Assembly (NCBI RefSeq): GCF_000719135.1
Contig: NZ_JOEK01000012.1
Span: forward strand, 1-64,000
Direction of reading: 5' to 3'
Length of the DNA stretch: 64,000 nt
Source of the DNA: Streptomyces avicenniae
GTDB taxonomy: Bacteria; Actinomycetota; Actinomycetes; Streptomycetales; Streptomycetaceae
In this document: in pieces, positions 8,622 to 18,300 of the stretch
Layout of the letters: the number at the start of each line of letters is the position of its first letter
Numbering within the stretch: the stretch's first letter is position 1
Position numbers and translations under genes: made by a program
Notes under the pieces: model-generated
What the model saw: only the letters and a program-made list of their open reading frames with translations
The model's database searches: none
What the model was told of the DNA's origin: nothing

Positions 8622-9347
8622 TCAGCCGCCCGCGACCGCCATCAGGTAGCCGGGCGGGACGAACCGCACGGTCAGCGGCACGTCGGCGCCGCGCGGGCCC
8701 GCGAGCTCCCGCAGCGCCGCGCGGCCGTACATCTTGCGGAAGCTGATCACGCCGTCGTGGACGTGCGCCGCGCCGCCCGTCAGGTAGAGCAGCGGCACGG
8801 CCGTGAGGTACGCCGGGTGGCGCCAGCCGTCGATGAGCAGCAGCCGCCGCGCCACCCGCGTGCCCTCGCGCAGCACCCGCACGACGGCGGGCGGCGGCAG
8901 GTGGTGCAGGGACAGCGCGAAGACGGCCAGGTCGTACGCGCCGTCGGGCGCATCGACGGCGGTGGCGTCGAGCAGCCGCACGTCGGCGCGCGGGTGGCGG
9001 CCGAGGTCGCCCGAGCGCAGCGCGCGGACGACGGCGGGGCTGTTGTCGCTGACCGTGAGCCGTACGGCCGGGTCGGCGGCGAGCAGACGGCGCGCCAGCC
9101 CGCCGTGTCCCGCGCCCAGTTCGAGGACGCGCGGCTCCGCGACGCCTCCGGCGTGGGCGAGGGCGAGGGTGCGCCGGGTGAACGTGCGGTGCCCGCCGGT
9201 CAGCCGGTGCATGCGGTCCAGGCCGCGCAGCACGCGGGCCTGCCGGTCCGGCCGGTCCTCGCCGTCGATGTACTCGGGGCGGTCCGTCTCGTAGAGCCGG
9301 TCGAGGCGTGAGGCGCGCGGGCCGCCGCGCGGCAGGGCGCCGGTCAC
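8622..9347 (-). CDS. class I SAM-dependent methyltransferase, coupled to the UbiA gene
   Basis: This 241-residue Rossmann-fold methyltransferase has motif I VLELGAGHGGLARRL, an acidic residue ending strand 2 (LTVSDNSP), and motif IV-like YDLAVFALSLHHLPP. Its GTG start overlaps the stop of the preceding UbiA gene (GTGA), so translation is probably coupled. The shared message suggests it methylates a prenylated or lipid-quinone-like product of the UbiA enzyme; that is inference from context. The N-terminal part before motif I is rich in Arg and Asp. Confidence 0.85.
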   Translation of the reverse strand: MTGALPRGGPRASRLDRLYETDRPEYIDGEDRPDRQARVLRGLDRMHRLTGGHRTFTRRTLALAHAGGVAEPRVLELGAGHGGLARRLLAADPAVRLTVSDNSPAVVRALRSGDLGRHPRADVRLLDATAVDAPDGAYDLAVFALSLHHLPPPAVVRVLREGTRVARRLLLIDGWRHPAYLTAVPLLYLTGGAAHVHDGVISFRKMYGRAALRELAGPRGADVPLTVRFVPPGYLMAVAGG

Positions 9348-10288
9348 GGGAGCTGCGGCGGCTGCGTGCCGGTGAGGGAGCCCGCCAGCGCGCACAGCAG
9401 GACGATCGCCGGGTAGACGCTGGCGCGGTTGAACAGCACGAGCGACGTCGCGGGCCCCGGGTCGCGCAGCAGCCGTACGGCGGGCCACAGCAGCGCCCAC
9501 GCCCCCGCGAGCGCGGCGCCGACCGGCGCCACCACGCCGATGGCGGGCGCGCGGGACGCGAGGAGGACGACGCCCGCCGCCGTCGCGACGGCCACGCAGC
9601 CCGCGACGACCGCCCCCGCCGCGCGCGGCCCGTGCACGACGGGCACCGTGCGGATGCCGAGCGGCCGGTCGTCCTCGACGTCGGCCCAGTCGTTCGGCAC
9701 GTTGCGGCCCCCGATCTCCCAGGCCGCCATCCACAGGCAGAACAGGCCGAGCACCGGCCAGTCGGGCGTGGGCGTCGTGACGAACCATCCGGCCGCCGCG
9801 CCCGCCGCGACCATCAGGCCGCTGAGCACCGTCTTCCACGGCGAGACGGTCGCCAGCGCGCAGTAGGCGGCCTCCAGGAGCGCGGCGACGGCGAACAGCG
9901 CCACGCACACCCAGCTGATCAGCGCCGCCAGGACGAGCGCCGTGCCGCTGAGCAGCGCCACCCAGGCCGCGGCAGCCGCGTACGGCAGCCGGCCCGTGGC
10001 AATCGGGTGCCGGTCCCCCGCGCCGTCGATGTCGAACGCCCCGGCCGCGACGAGCCGTTCCGCGCCCCGGCGGTCCACGCGCGCGTCGATCAGGTCGTTC
10101 GCCGCGAAGACGGCGAGGTACCCGGCCGTGGCCCCGAGGACGGCGACGCACAGCCGCCCGGGGGCGGGCGGCCCCGCCACCGCGCCCGCGACGACCGCCG
10201 CGAGCAGCGGCTGCGCGACGCTCAGGGCGGCCTGGGTCCCGCGGGAGAGCCCGTACAGGGCCCGGACCGACAGGGCGAGGGTGGTCAC
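9344..10288 (-). CDS. UbiA-family membrane prenyltransferase
   Basis: This 314-residue polytopic membrane protein has both Asp-rich motifs of the UbiA superfamily: NDLIDARVDRRGAERL in the first half and GGRNVPNDWADVEDDRPLG in the second. These bind Mg2+-prenyl diphosphate. About eight to nine hydrophobic helices are visible. The enzymes transfer a prenyl chain to an aromatic or polar acceptor. The GTG start gives MTTLALSVRALYGLSRG. It is first in a two-gene operon with a methyltransferase whose start overlaps its stop. EboC-like members have the same form, but the other ebo genes are not beside it, so I do not assign a pathway. Confidence 0.85.
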   Translation of the reverse strand: MTTLALSVRALYGLSRGTQAALSVAQPLLAAVVAGAVAGPPAPGRLCVAVLGATAGYLAVFAANDLIDARVDRRGAERLVAAGAFDIDGAGDRHPIATGRLPYAAAAAWVALLSGTALVLAALISWVCVALFAVAALLEAAYCALATVSPWKTVLSGLMVAAGAAAGWFVTTPTPDWPVLGLFCLWMAAWEIGGRNVPNDWADVEDDRPLGIRTVPVVHGPRAAGAVVAGCVAVATAAGVVLLASRAPAIGVVAPVGAALAGAWALLWPAVRLLRDPGPATSLVLFNRASVYPAIVLLCALAGSLTGTQPPQLP

Positions 10289-10571
10289 GCGGTCTCCCCG
10301 GGAACGGCGGCGTCCATGATCGCCGCCACGCTAGCGGGCGACCGTGGCGGGCCGGGGCCCAACGGCCGCCGCCGTCCGGGTGATTCGCGCCGCCGCTCGG
10401 TGGGCAGGGCGGTTACGGCGGCTCGGTACCGGGCCGCTGACCTGCGGGACGTACGCTCACGCGGGGGGCACGTCCGCCGCTGCCGCCCGCCGTCCGTACG
10501 GCCCGCGTGGCCGCCGCGGCCCGGCGGGCGGGAGTCGCCGCCGTGTGCCCGGACGAAAGGAGACACCGAAC

Positions 10572-11705
10572 GTGACGACCCGTTCCGCGCGGCCCCGCGT
10601 GGCGATCCTTGGGCTCGGCATGATCGCCGAGGTGCACCGGCGCGCGGCGCTGCTCGCCGGTGCAGACGTGATCGGCCTGCTCGGCCGCGACCACGGGCGC
10701 ACCCGCGCCACCGCCGACGCCTGGGGCGTGCCCACGGCCTACCGCAGCATCGAGGAGGTCGCCGCGGGCGACGCCGACGTGGTGCACGTCTGCACGCCCA
10801 ACGCGACGCACGCCCCGTACGCCCTGGCGCTCCTCGCCGCCGGGGGCAAGCACGTCATCTGCGAGAAGCCGCTCGGCGCCGACGTGGCGGAGGCCGAGGC
10901 CATGGCGGAGGCGGCGCGCGGCGCCGGGGTGGTGACGGCGGTGCCGTTCGTCTACCGCTACCACCCCGTCGTCCGCGAGATCCGCGCGCGGCGGCTGGCC
11001 GGTGAGCTGGGCGCCACCCACGCCGTCCACGGCAGCTACCTCCAGGACTGGCTGCTGTCGCCCGACGCGTCGAGCTGGCGCGTGGACCCGGGGGCGGGCG
11101 GGTCGTCCCGCGCGTTCGCCGACATCGGCTCGCACTGGTTCGACCTGGTGGAGTGGGTGAGCGGCGAGCGGGTCACCGAGCTGACCGCGCAGACGCGGAT
11201 CGCGCTGCCGGAGCGCCCGGCGGGCAGCGTCGCCTCGTTCTCGGGCCCCGCCGGGGCCGACGCGCCGCGCGTGCGCGTGACGACCGAGGACATCGCGATG
11301 GTCATGGCCCGCACGGCGGACGGCGTGCCGTTCTCGACGACCATCTCGCAGATCGCGGCCGGGCGGAAGAACCGGCTGTGGTTCGAGCTGGACGGCGCGA
11401 CGGGCAGCGCCGTGTTCGACCAGGAGAGACCGGAGTCCGCCTGGTTCGGCACCGCGACCGGCGCCGAGATCTTCGTCCGCGACCCGGGCGCGGGCTCGGC
11501 GGAGCAGCGGCGGCTGGCGACCCTGCCCGCCGGGCACGCGCAGGGCTACGCGCAGTGCTTCGAGGCGTTCGTCGCCGACGCGTACGCGACGATACGCGGC
11601 GAGGAGCGCGAGGGCCTGCCCACCTTCGAGGACGGCCTGCGCGCCGCCCGTCTTACCGAGGCCGTCCTGCGCTCGGCCGCCGCACGGACCTGGACGGAGA
11701 TCTGA
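10572..11705 (+). CDS. Gfo/Idh/MocA-family oxidoreductase
   Basis: This 377-residue NAD(P)-dependent dehydrogenase has the N-terminal Rossmann fingerprint VAILGLGMIAEVHRRAAL, VVHVCTPNATHAPYALALLAAG, and the catalytic EKP motif in HVICEKPLGADVAEAE. The C-terminal domain contains the usual GGSSRAFADIGSHWFDLVEW block. Family members oxidise or reduce sugars, inositols and related polyols. GTG at 10572 lies 9 nt after AGGAG. The stop is 4 nt from the start of a sugar-phosphate isomerase-like gene, which implies a joint sugar or inositol pathway. Confidence 0.9.
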   Translation: MTTRSARPRVAILGLGMIAEVHRRAALLAGADVIGLLGRDHGRTRATADAWGVPTAYRSIEEVAAGDADVVHVCTPNATHAPYALALLAAGGKHVICEKPLGADVAEAEAMAEAARGAGVVTAVPFVYRYHPVVREIRARRLAGELGATHAVHGSYLQDWLLSPDASSWRVDPGAGGSSRAFADIGSHWFDLVEWVSGERVTELTAQTRIALPERPAGSVASFSGPAGADAPRVRVTTEDIAMVMARTADGVPFSTTISQIAAGRKNRLWFELDGATGSAVFDQERPESAWFGTATGAEIFVRDPGAGSAEQRRLATLPAGHAQGYAQCFEAFVADAYATIRGEEREGLPTFEDGLRAARLTEAVLRSAAARTWTEI

Positions 11706-11709
11706 CGGC

Positions 11710-12651
11710 ATGAAACTGGGATTCTTCACCGCCTGCCTGCCCGCGTGGCCGCTGGAGCGGATCGCCGCGTTCGCGGCGGAGACGGGCTACCAGGCCCTGG
11801 AGGTCGCGGTCTGGCCGCGCACCGGAGGCCGTGACTTCGAGGCGGGGCACCTGCCCGTCGCGTCGTTCACCGGGGCGGACGCCGACGCGACACGGGAGCT
11901 GTTCGACCGGCAAGGGCTGGAGCTGAGCGCCCTCGCCTACTACGAGAACAACCTCCACCCCGACCCGGCCCGCCGCGCGGAGATCGCCACGCACCTGCGG
12001 CACGCCATCGACACGGCGGCCACCCTCGGCGTGCCCTGGGTCGGCACGTTCATCGGCCGCGACCCGTCGCGGTCGGTGGCCGAGAACCAGCGGGAGGCGG
12101 AACGCGTCCTGCCGCCGCTGGTCGAGTACGCGGGCGAGCGCGGCGTCGGCGTCCTCATCGAGAACTGCGTGATGGAGGGCTGGCACCCCGACGGCTACCC
12201 GGGCAACATCGCCTACTCCCCCGAGCTGTGGGAGTGGATGTTCTCGCTGGGCCTCTACCTCAACTGGGACCCGTCGCACCTGACATGGATCGGCATCGAC
12301 CCGCTGGAGACGATCCTCCCCTACGCCGACCGCATCGTGCACGCGCAGGCGAAGGACGTGCAGCTGGACGCGCGCGCCCGTGACCGGTTCGGGTTCTTCG
12401 GCACCGTGGACAAGGAGGGCGACCCGTGGCGCACCGGCTGGTGGCGCTACCGCATCCCGGGGCGCGGGCAGGTGGACTGGACGCGGGTCGTGGACACGCT
12501 GCACGAGGCCGGGTTCGGCGGCGTCCTGTCGGTCGAGCACGAGGACCCGCTGTGGAGCGGCACGGACGAGCGCGTCACCGAAGGGCTGCGCATCGCGCAC
12601 GGCACGCTGCGCCCGCACATCGGCCCGGCGGACCTCGTGCCGCGCCGCTGA
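11710..12651 (+). CDS. sugar phosphate isomerase/epimerase (AP_endonuc_2 fold)
   Basis: This 313-residue TIM-barrel protein of the xylose-isomerase-like superfamily has probable metal ligands within VLIENCVMEGW, LNWDPSHLTWIG and GVLSVEHEDPLW. It follows the Gfo/Idh oxidoreductase by 4 nt and is almost certainly co-translated. The two together resemble catabolic modules in which a sugar or inositol is oxidised and then isomerised. The substrate cannot be assigned. A strong hairpin follows its stop. Confidence 0.88.
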   Translation: MKLGFFTACLPAWPLERIAAFAAETGYQALEVAVWPRTGGRDFEAGHLPVASFTGADADATRELFDRQGLELSALAYYENNLHPDPARRAEIATHLRHAIDTAATLGVPWVGTFIGRDPSRSVAENQREAERVLPPLVEYAGERGVGVLIENCVMEGWHPDGYPGNIAYSPELWEWMFSLGLYLNWDPSHLTWIGIDPLETILPYADRIVHAQAKDVQLDARARDRFGFFGTVDKEGDPWRTGWWRYRIPGRGQVDWTRVVDTLHEAGFGGVLSVEHEDPLWSGTDERVTEGLRIAHGTLRPHIGPADLVPRR

Positions 12652-12655
12652 CGCG

Positions 12656-12695
12656 TCCCCGCGCCGCCGCCACCCCCGCGGGCGGCGGCGCGGGA
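12656..12695. terminator. bidirectional terminator hairpin
   Basis: GCGCCGCCGCC (12661-12671) pairs with GGCGGCGGCGC (12681-12691), extended by outer C/G pairs. It lies between the convergent isomerase gene and the large T7SS-associated gene. Confidence 0.65.
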
Positions 12696-12708
12696 CGGGC
12701 GGGGCGGG

Positions 12709-15162
12709 CTACTTGACGCCCGTGGCCTGGTTGTACGCGGCCAGAAGGGCGTCGCGGTAGCCGTCGTACTTGGCGTTCTCGATGTCCTCGTAGCCCTTCT
12801 CACGCGGGTTGTCGCTGTCCGGGCGGCCGAGGCGCACGTCGCTCTCGTGCACCCCCGGGCTCGCCAGGTCGGGCAGGGAGTACTCCCCGGCGCCCCGGTA
12901 GTCGGCCTCGATGGCGGCGTTGGCGACGATGGTGCGGATCGGCGTGTGGCCGAACTCCAGCGCGTCCCACTTGGCCCGCGACTCCGCCTCCGTCGGGTCG
13001 GGCAGCGAGTGCCGCAGCATCTCGGCGAGGCCGAAGGCACCGGCGGAGACGGGCGCGCCGATCCGGCCGTACTCGCCGAGGGTGTTGACGATGCCCGCGG
13101 CGGTGGACACGGAGGTGACCAGCGTCGCCTGGCGGCGGGTGCCCGCGGTGGCGTCGGGGATGTGCGTGTCCGCGAGGTGCTTGGCGTGCTCCACGGCTCC
13201 GGCGACGGTGCCGAGGCGGGCGAAGGGGGAGGCGTTGTCGCCGTTGCCGTCCGCGTCCTCGGCGAACGCCGCGTAGGCGGTGGCGCCCTGCCAGGCGGCG
13301 ACGTCGCGGAAGAACTGGTCGTTGACCATCGGGTCGGCCTTGTCCATCAGCTGGAACAGCCCGTTGCGCACGTCGCGGTCCACGTTGAAGCGGCCGTCCT
13401 CGTACCAGGTGTCCTGCGAGCTGACCGAGAGGAGGTCCATGTAGCGGATGGCCATGTCGCCGACGGCGGACTGGAGCGCGCCGTGGTGCGCCGCCAGGTC
13501 CTCGCTGGTGGGGCCGTTGCCGAGGACGTAGTCCTTGTGGTCAACGGAGGAGACGACGGTCTCGTAGGCGGCCTCGATGAACGGGTGCGCCGCGTCGCTC
13601 TTCGGGTCCACGCCCTCGGGGATCGTGGTGCCGGAGCGCACGAGGTCGGCCGCGCCGTCGCTGTCCTGCCAGGTCTGGACGAGCAGCGAGTTGCGGAAGT
13701 CATCGTCGAGCAGGAGCCCGGCGGACGCGTCCGCGTTGAGCGAGGCGGCGCTGAGCAGGTCGCTGCTCCCGGTGTTCGGGACGACGTCCCCGAAGCCGCG
13801 GAGCAGGCCGTGCTGCTGCGAGGAGCGTTCCTGGATGCCGACGGCGGCGTGCGCGATGTCGGTGGCGAACTGGTCGCCGGGCGTGATCGTCATATGGCCG
13901 AGGACGTCGCCGAAGCCGTTGAACCGGCGCAGCTCGTCGGTCAGTTCGTCCGGATCGGTGGGGCCGGTCCCGTTGCCGAAGAGCGCGCCGTCCTCCCACT
14001 CGTAGACGAAGCGCTTGACGACGTCGGGCAGTTGCTCGCGCTGCTGTGCGTCGCCGACGTCGAAGCCGCCGACCGCCGGGTTGGTGAGGAGACCGAGGCC
14101 GTTGGCGATGTCCATCTTGCCGCCGTTCCAGCCGTCGATCTTGTTGCCGAGGGCGGCGATGTCGTCGGCGTCGAGGCCCGCGAAGAACTCCTCCAGATAG
14201 GCGCGTTCCGCGGCGGTGAGGCGGCGGGACGGGTCGCCCGGGTCGTTCGAGTCGCCGTAGATGGCGTCGGTGATGCCGTCGAGCCCCTGGGTGAAGCGCT
14301 GGATCATCTCCGGGTCGGGCTCGTCCTTGGCCAGTTCCTTGGCGAGCTGGTCGGCGGCCCACTCCGCCTGGCCCTCGGTCGTCCACAGGTCGAGCGGCCC
14401 CGACAGGTCGTAGCCGAGGAGCTGGAGTTCCTGCCCGTAGCCGGTGAGCTTGCTGCGGTAGTCGTCGATCGTGTCGGTCATCTCGGTGTGGGTGGACTTG
14501 GCGCTCTCCGCGACGCTCTCCAGGTAGCGCTTGCGGATCTGGCGGCCGACGTCGGCGGCGAGCCCGTCCACGCCCTCCTGCGTGGGCGAGAAGCTCATCG
14601 TCTCGCCGTTGTCGAGCGTCACGGTGGCGGCGACCGTGCCGGGGGCGTCGGCGCGCTGCGCGGCGGCGCGCGAGGCGGCGTTGATCAGCTCGATGCTGCG
14701 GGAGAGTTCGGCCTGCGCGGCGTCGAAGTTCTCCTGGTAGACGACGTCGAGGCCCTTGGTGTACGTCATGCCGTGGCCGACGGGCGGGCCGCCCGCGCCG
14801 TCGATGAGCGTGTTGACCGAGGAGACGGTGTCCAGCGCGAGGTTCATGGCCCGCACGAGCCAGCCGACGACCTCGTCCATGTCCGCGCCGTTGCCCTGGA
14901 GGCCGCGTGCCGTGTCGTCGATGCGGCCCGCGCTGTCCACCAGGGGGGTGCCGTTCAGACTGCCGGACTCGGCGCCGTGCTCGGTGGCGGCCTCGGCCAG
15001 CGTGCCCGCGTCGTCCGCCTCACCGGCGGCGCGGGCGTAGACCGCCGCGGTGTCCCCCATGCTCTCGGGGTCGATCTCCGAGGAGAACGTGCGGGCCAGC
15101 CCCCAGGGCTCGACCCCGGCCTCCGCCTCGACCTCCGGGCGGGTGAAGCTGACGTCAACCAT
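12709..15162 (-). CDS. large T7SS-associated / DUF6571-like protein
   Basis: This 817-residue hydrophilic, helix-rich acidic protein has no obvious signal peptide or membrane segment. The first 200 residues form WXG-like helical hairpins. The middle holds repeated EEFFAGLDADDIAALGNKI and LPDVVKRFVYEWEDGALFGNG segments, and the C-terminal half resembles the protein at 30387-32516 in layout, with Ala/Gly-rich amphipathic helices near residues 690-750. I recall this type as DUF6571-like or T7SS-linked in Streptomyces, but I cannot confirm it. ATG 15162 is preceded by a G-rich site. It is monocistronic, between a convergent isomerase and the NRPS. Function unknown. Confidence 0.6.
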   Translation of the reverse strand: MVDVSFTRPEVEAEAGVEPWGLARTFSSEIDPESMGDTAAVYARAAGEADDAGTLAEAATEHGAESGSLNGTPLVDSAGRIDDTARGLQGNGADMDEVVGWLVRAMNLALDTVSSVNTLIDGAGGPPVGHGMTYTKGLDVVYQENFDAAQAELSRSIELINAASRAAAQRADAPGTVAATVTLDNGETMSFSPTQEGVDGLAADVGRQIRKRYLESVAESAKSTHTEMTDTIDDYRSKLTGYGQELQLLGYDLSGPLDLWTTEGQAEWAADQLAKELAKDEPDPEMIQRFTQGLDGITDAIYGDSNDPGDPSRRLTAAERAYLEEFFAGLDADDIAALGNKIDGWNGGKMDIANGLGLLTNPAVGGFDVGDAQQREQLPDVVKRFVYEWEDGALFGNGTGPTDPDELTDELRRFNGFGDVLGHMTITPGDQFATDIAHAAVGIQERSSQQHGLLRGFGDVVPNTGSSDLLSAASLNADASAGLLLDDDFRNSLLVQTWQDSDGAADLVRSGTTIPEGVDPKSDAAHPFIEAAYETVVSSVDHKDYVLGNGPTSEDLAAHHGALQSAVGDMAIRYMDLLSVSSQDTWYEDGRFNVDRDVRNGLFQLMDKADPMVNDQFFRDVAAWQGATAYAAFAEDADGNGDNASPFARLGTVAGAVEHAKHLADTHIPDATAGTRRQATLVTSVSTAAGIVNTLGEYGRIGAPVSAGAFGLAEMLRHSLPDPTEAESRAKWDALEFGHTPIRTIVANAAIEADYRGAGEYSLPDLASPGVHESDVRLGRPDSDNPREKGYEDIENAKYDGYRDALLAAYNQATGVK

Positions 15163-15325
15163 GCCGACCCCCGTTCCTGGCCCTGTCACATACGCACATT
15201 CCCGCAAAGGGGCGACATCATGAACACGGCCCCGCCAAAGGTTAAGCAAACGCTTCACCCGCGTATATGTCTACGACGTAACAATTGTTGAGCGGGCGTG
15301 CGACGGGCCCTGCGCCGTTGCGCCG

Positions 15326-18300
15326 TCAACCTTCCTGCGGGCGGACGGGGTTGCCCTGCCAGCGTGCTCCGTCGGGCAGGTGCTCGGCGGCCATCACCAG
15401 TGAGAGCGGGGCGACGTGGGTGTCCTCGCCGACGCGGCTGCCCGGCAGGGCGATCCCGTGCGGTCCGAGGACGGCGCCCGGCGCGAGGTCCACCGTGTCC
15501 AGGCGCATGACGCGGTCGTGGAACAGGTGCGTCTGCACAACACAGCCGCGTCCGACGACGGCGCCGTCCCCGATGCGAACGAGGTCCGGCTCGGGCAGCC
15601 AGTGCGTCTCGCACCACACGCGGCGGCCGATGCGGGCGCCGAGGCCGCGCAGCCACCAGGTCAGCAGCGGCGTCCCCAGGGCGGGGCGGACCAGCCAGGG
15701 CACGGCGAGGACTTCGACGAACGTGTCGTACAGCTCGTTGCGCCAGACGAACGGGCTCCACAGCGGATGCCTGCCGGGCACGAAGCGGCCCATCAGCAGC
15801 CACTTGGCGGCCGTCGTCAGCGCGCCAGCCAGCAGCCCCGTCACGCACAGGAGCGGGCCGCTGAGCAGCAGCGCGTACAGGGGTCCAGCGGCGTCCCACA
15901 CGAGCAGCAGCGTGTAGCTGACGCACAGCCGCAGCGTGGCGTCGAGGAGTACGGGGAGCACGCGGCACAGTTCGACGGCCGCGCGGGCGGCCCGCAGCCG
16001 GGGGCCGGGGCTGAACGTGCGGGCGGGGTCGGTGCGTTCGGCCGTGCGGCGCAGTGGGATCGGCGGGTTGCCGAGCCAGGAGGACCCGGCGGGGACTTCC
16101 GGCGGGGCGTCGGCGAGCACGGCGACGAGGGCGCCGTCACCGATGACGCGGCCGGGCGCGGCATGTCCTGAGTTGCCGATGAACGCCTTGGCGCCGATGC
16201 GGGTGACGCCCAGGTGGACGCGGCCACCGCGCAGTTCGTAGGGCGCGGCGAGCACGTGGTCGGCGAGGAACGCGCCGGGGCCGACGCGCAGCAGGGAGGG
16301 GAGGGTGACGACGGTGGACAGTTCGGTGTCGCGGCCCACGCGCGCGCCCAGCAGGCGGAACCAGACGGGCGTGAACAGGGAGGCGTACAGGGGGAACAGC
16401 GTCTGGCGGCTGACGGTGAGGATGCTGTGCGTCAGCCAGGAGGCCCAGCCCGCCGCGCTGTCCGCCGGGTGGTCGCCTGGCCGTAGCGCGCGGGCGAGGA
16501 GCCGGACGGTGAGGGTGACGAGCAGGGCGTGCCCGAGGCTTCCGAGTGCGACGAGGACGGCGGCGCGGGCGGGGAGTGCGGCGAGGCCGCCGACGGGGAG
16601 TGCCAGGGCCAGCAGGACGGCCGGGGCGACGGCGCTCCAGGTGAGGAGGGCGAGGAACGCGGGGCTGAGCAGGCGGATCAGCGCCCAGGCGCGGGCGGCG
16701 GCGCGCTGGGGGGTGGGGACGAGGGCGGGCGCGTCGTGCGGGGTGGGGCCGCCGGGGTGGGGGGCGGCCGGGGAGCCGGACCAGCGCGCGCCGTCCGGGA
16801 CGTGTCCGGTGACGCAGGCGCCGGGCAGTGCCTCGGCGTGGGCGCCGAGGTGGGCGCCCGGTTGGAGGACGGCGCGGGCGCCGACGCGGGCGCCTGGGCC
16901 GACGTGGACGGTGCCGACGCGGAGGGTGTCGCCGTCGAGCCACCATCCCGTCAGGTCGGCCTCGGGCTCCACGGCGCAGTCCGCGCCGAGGTGCGCGAGG
17001 CCGGTGACGGGGGGCAGCGCGTGCAGGGCGGCGCGGGGGCCGACGCGGCAGCCGAGGAGGCGCGCGTACCAGCGGGCGAGGGGGGTGCCGGTGAGGGCGG
17101 TGAGGGCGAGGGCGTCCGCGAGCCGTTCGGCGGCCCAGAGGCGGAGGTGACGGTGGCCGCCGCGCGGGTGGGTGCCGGGGGTGAGGCCGTGGCACAGCAG
17201 GCGGGCGGAGGCGGCGGCGAGGACGGCGCGGCCGGGGAGGGTGCCGAGGAGGGGCCAGGTGAGGACGAGGAACCACCAGGGGGCGGTGGGGAGGAGGCCG
17301 GGGTGTCCGAGGGCGGCGAGGGCGGTGCCCGCGAGGGTGAGGGTGAGGAGCCAGCGGGCGCCGGTGAGGGCGTGGAGGAGGGGTTGGGCGGCGAACTGGA
17401 CGGTGGCGGTCGCGCGTTCGGCGCGGGAGTGGCGGTGCCGGGGGCGTGGGGGTGCGGGCGGCGCGGCGGGGGGCGTGGGCGTGTCGCGGTCGCCGCCGTC
17501 CGGTTCGCCGCCGCCGTCGCCGTCGCCGTCGAGCAGCGCGCGGAGCCCGGCGGGGGTCGGGTGCCGGTAGAGGTCGGCGACGGAGAGCCTGGGGTGGCGG
17601 GTGCGCAGGGCCGTGACCAGGCGGGCGGCGGCGACGCTGGTGCCGCCGAGGTCGAAGAAGTTGTCGCCGGGCGCGGGGGTGGCGCCGAGCAGGTCGGTCC
17701 ACAGGCCGAGGAGCCAGGCGGTCGTGGCGTCGCCCGCCGTGGCCGGGCCTGGGTCGCCGCCGTCCTCGTCCGGCTGCCCGCCGGGCGGGGGCCAGGGCAG
17801 GGCGGCGCGGTCGGCCTTGCCGGAGACGCGGGTCGGCAGCGCAGGCAGGACCACCAGCCGGGGCACGAGCGGGGCGGGCAGGCGCTCGCGCAGCAGGCGG
17901 CGGGCCAGCGGCAGGTCGATGCCGTGGCCGTCCGCGCCGTCCGTCCCCTGAGGGGTCTCGGGCGCGCCCGGGACGACGTAGCCGACCAGGATGTCCACGC
18001 CGCCCGGGGTCCGGCGGACGGCGCTCAGGGCGGTCGTGACGCCCGGCAGGTCGAGGAGGGCGGCGTCGATCTCGCCCAGTTCGACGCGCCGCCCGCCGAT
18101 CTTCACCTGGTCGTCGGCGCGGCCGATGAACGTCAGGCCCTCCGGGTCCGCGCGGACGAGGTCGCCGGTGCGGTAGGCGCGGGACCAGCCGAGGGCGGGC
18201 AGTTCGGCGAAGCGTTCCGCGTCCTTCAGCGGGTCGAGGTAGCGCGCCAGCCCCACGCCGCCGATGACCAGTTCGCCGATGCCGCCCGGCGCGACCGGCA

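Noticed and set aside
15245..15258. A third LacI-like box (AGCAAACGCTTCAC)
   Set aside because: The 3' half deviates at two fixed positions and the site lies between two minus-strand genes without a clear link to a carbon-use gene.
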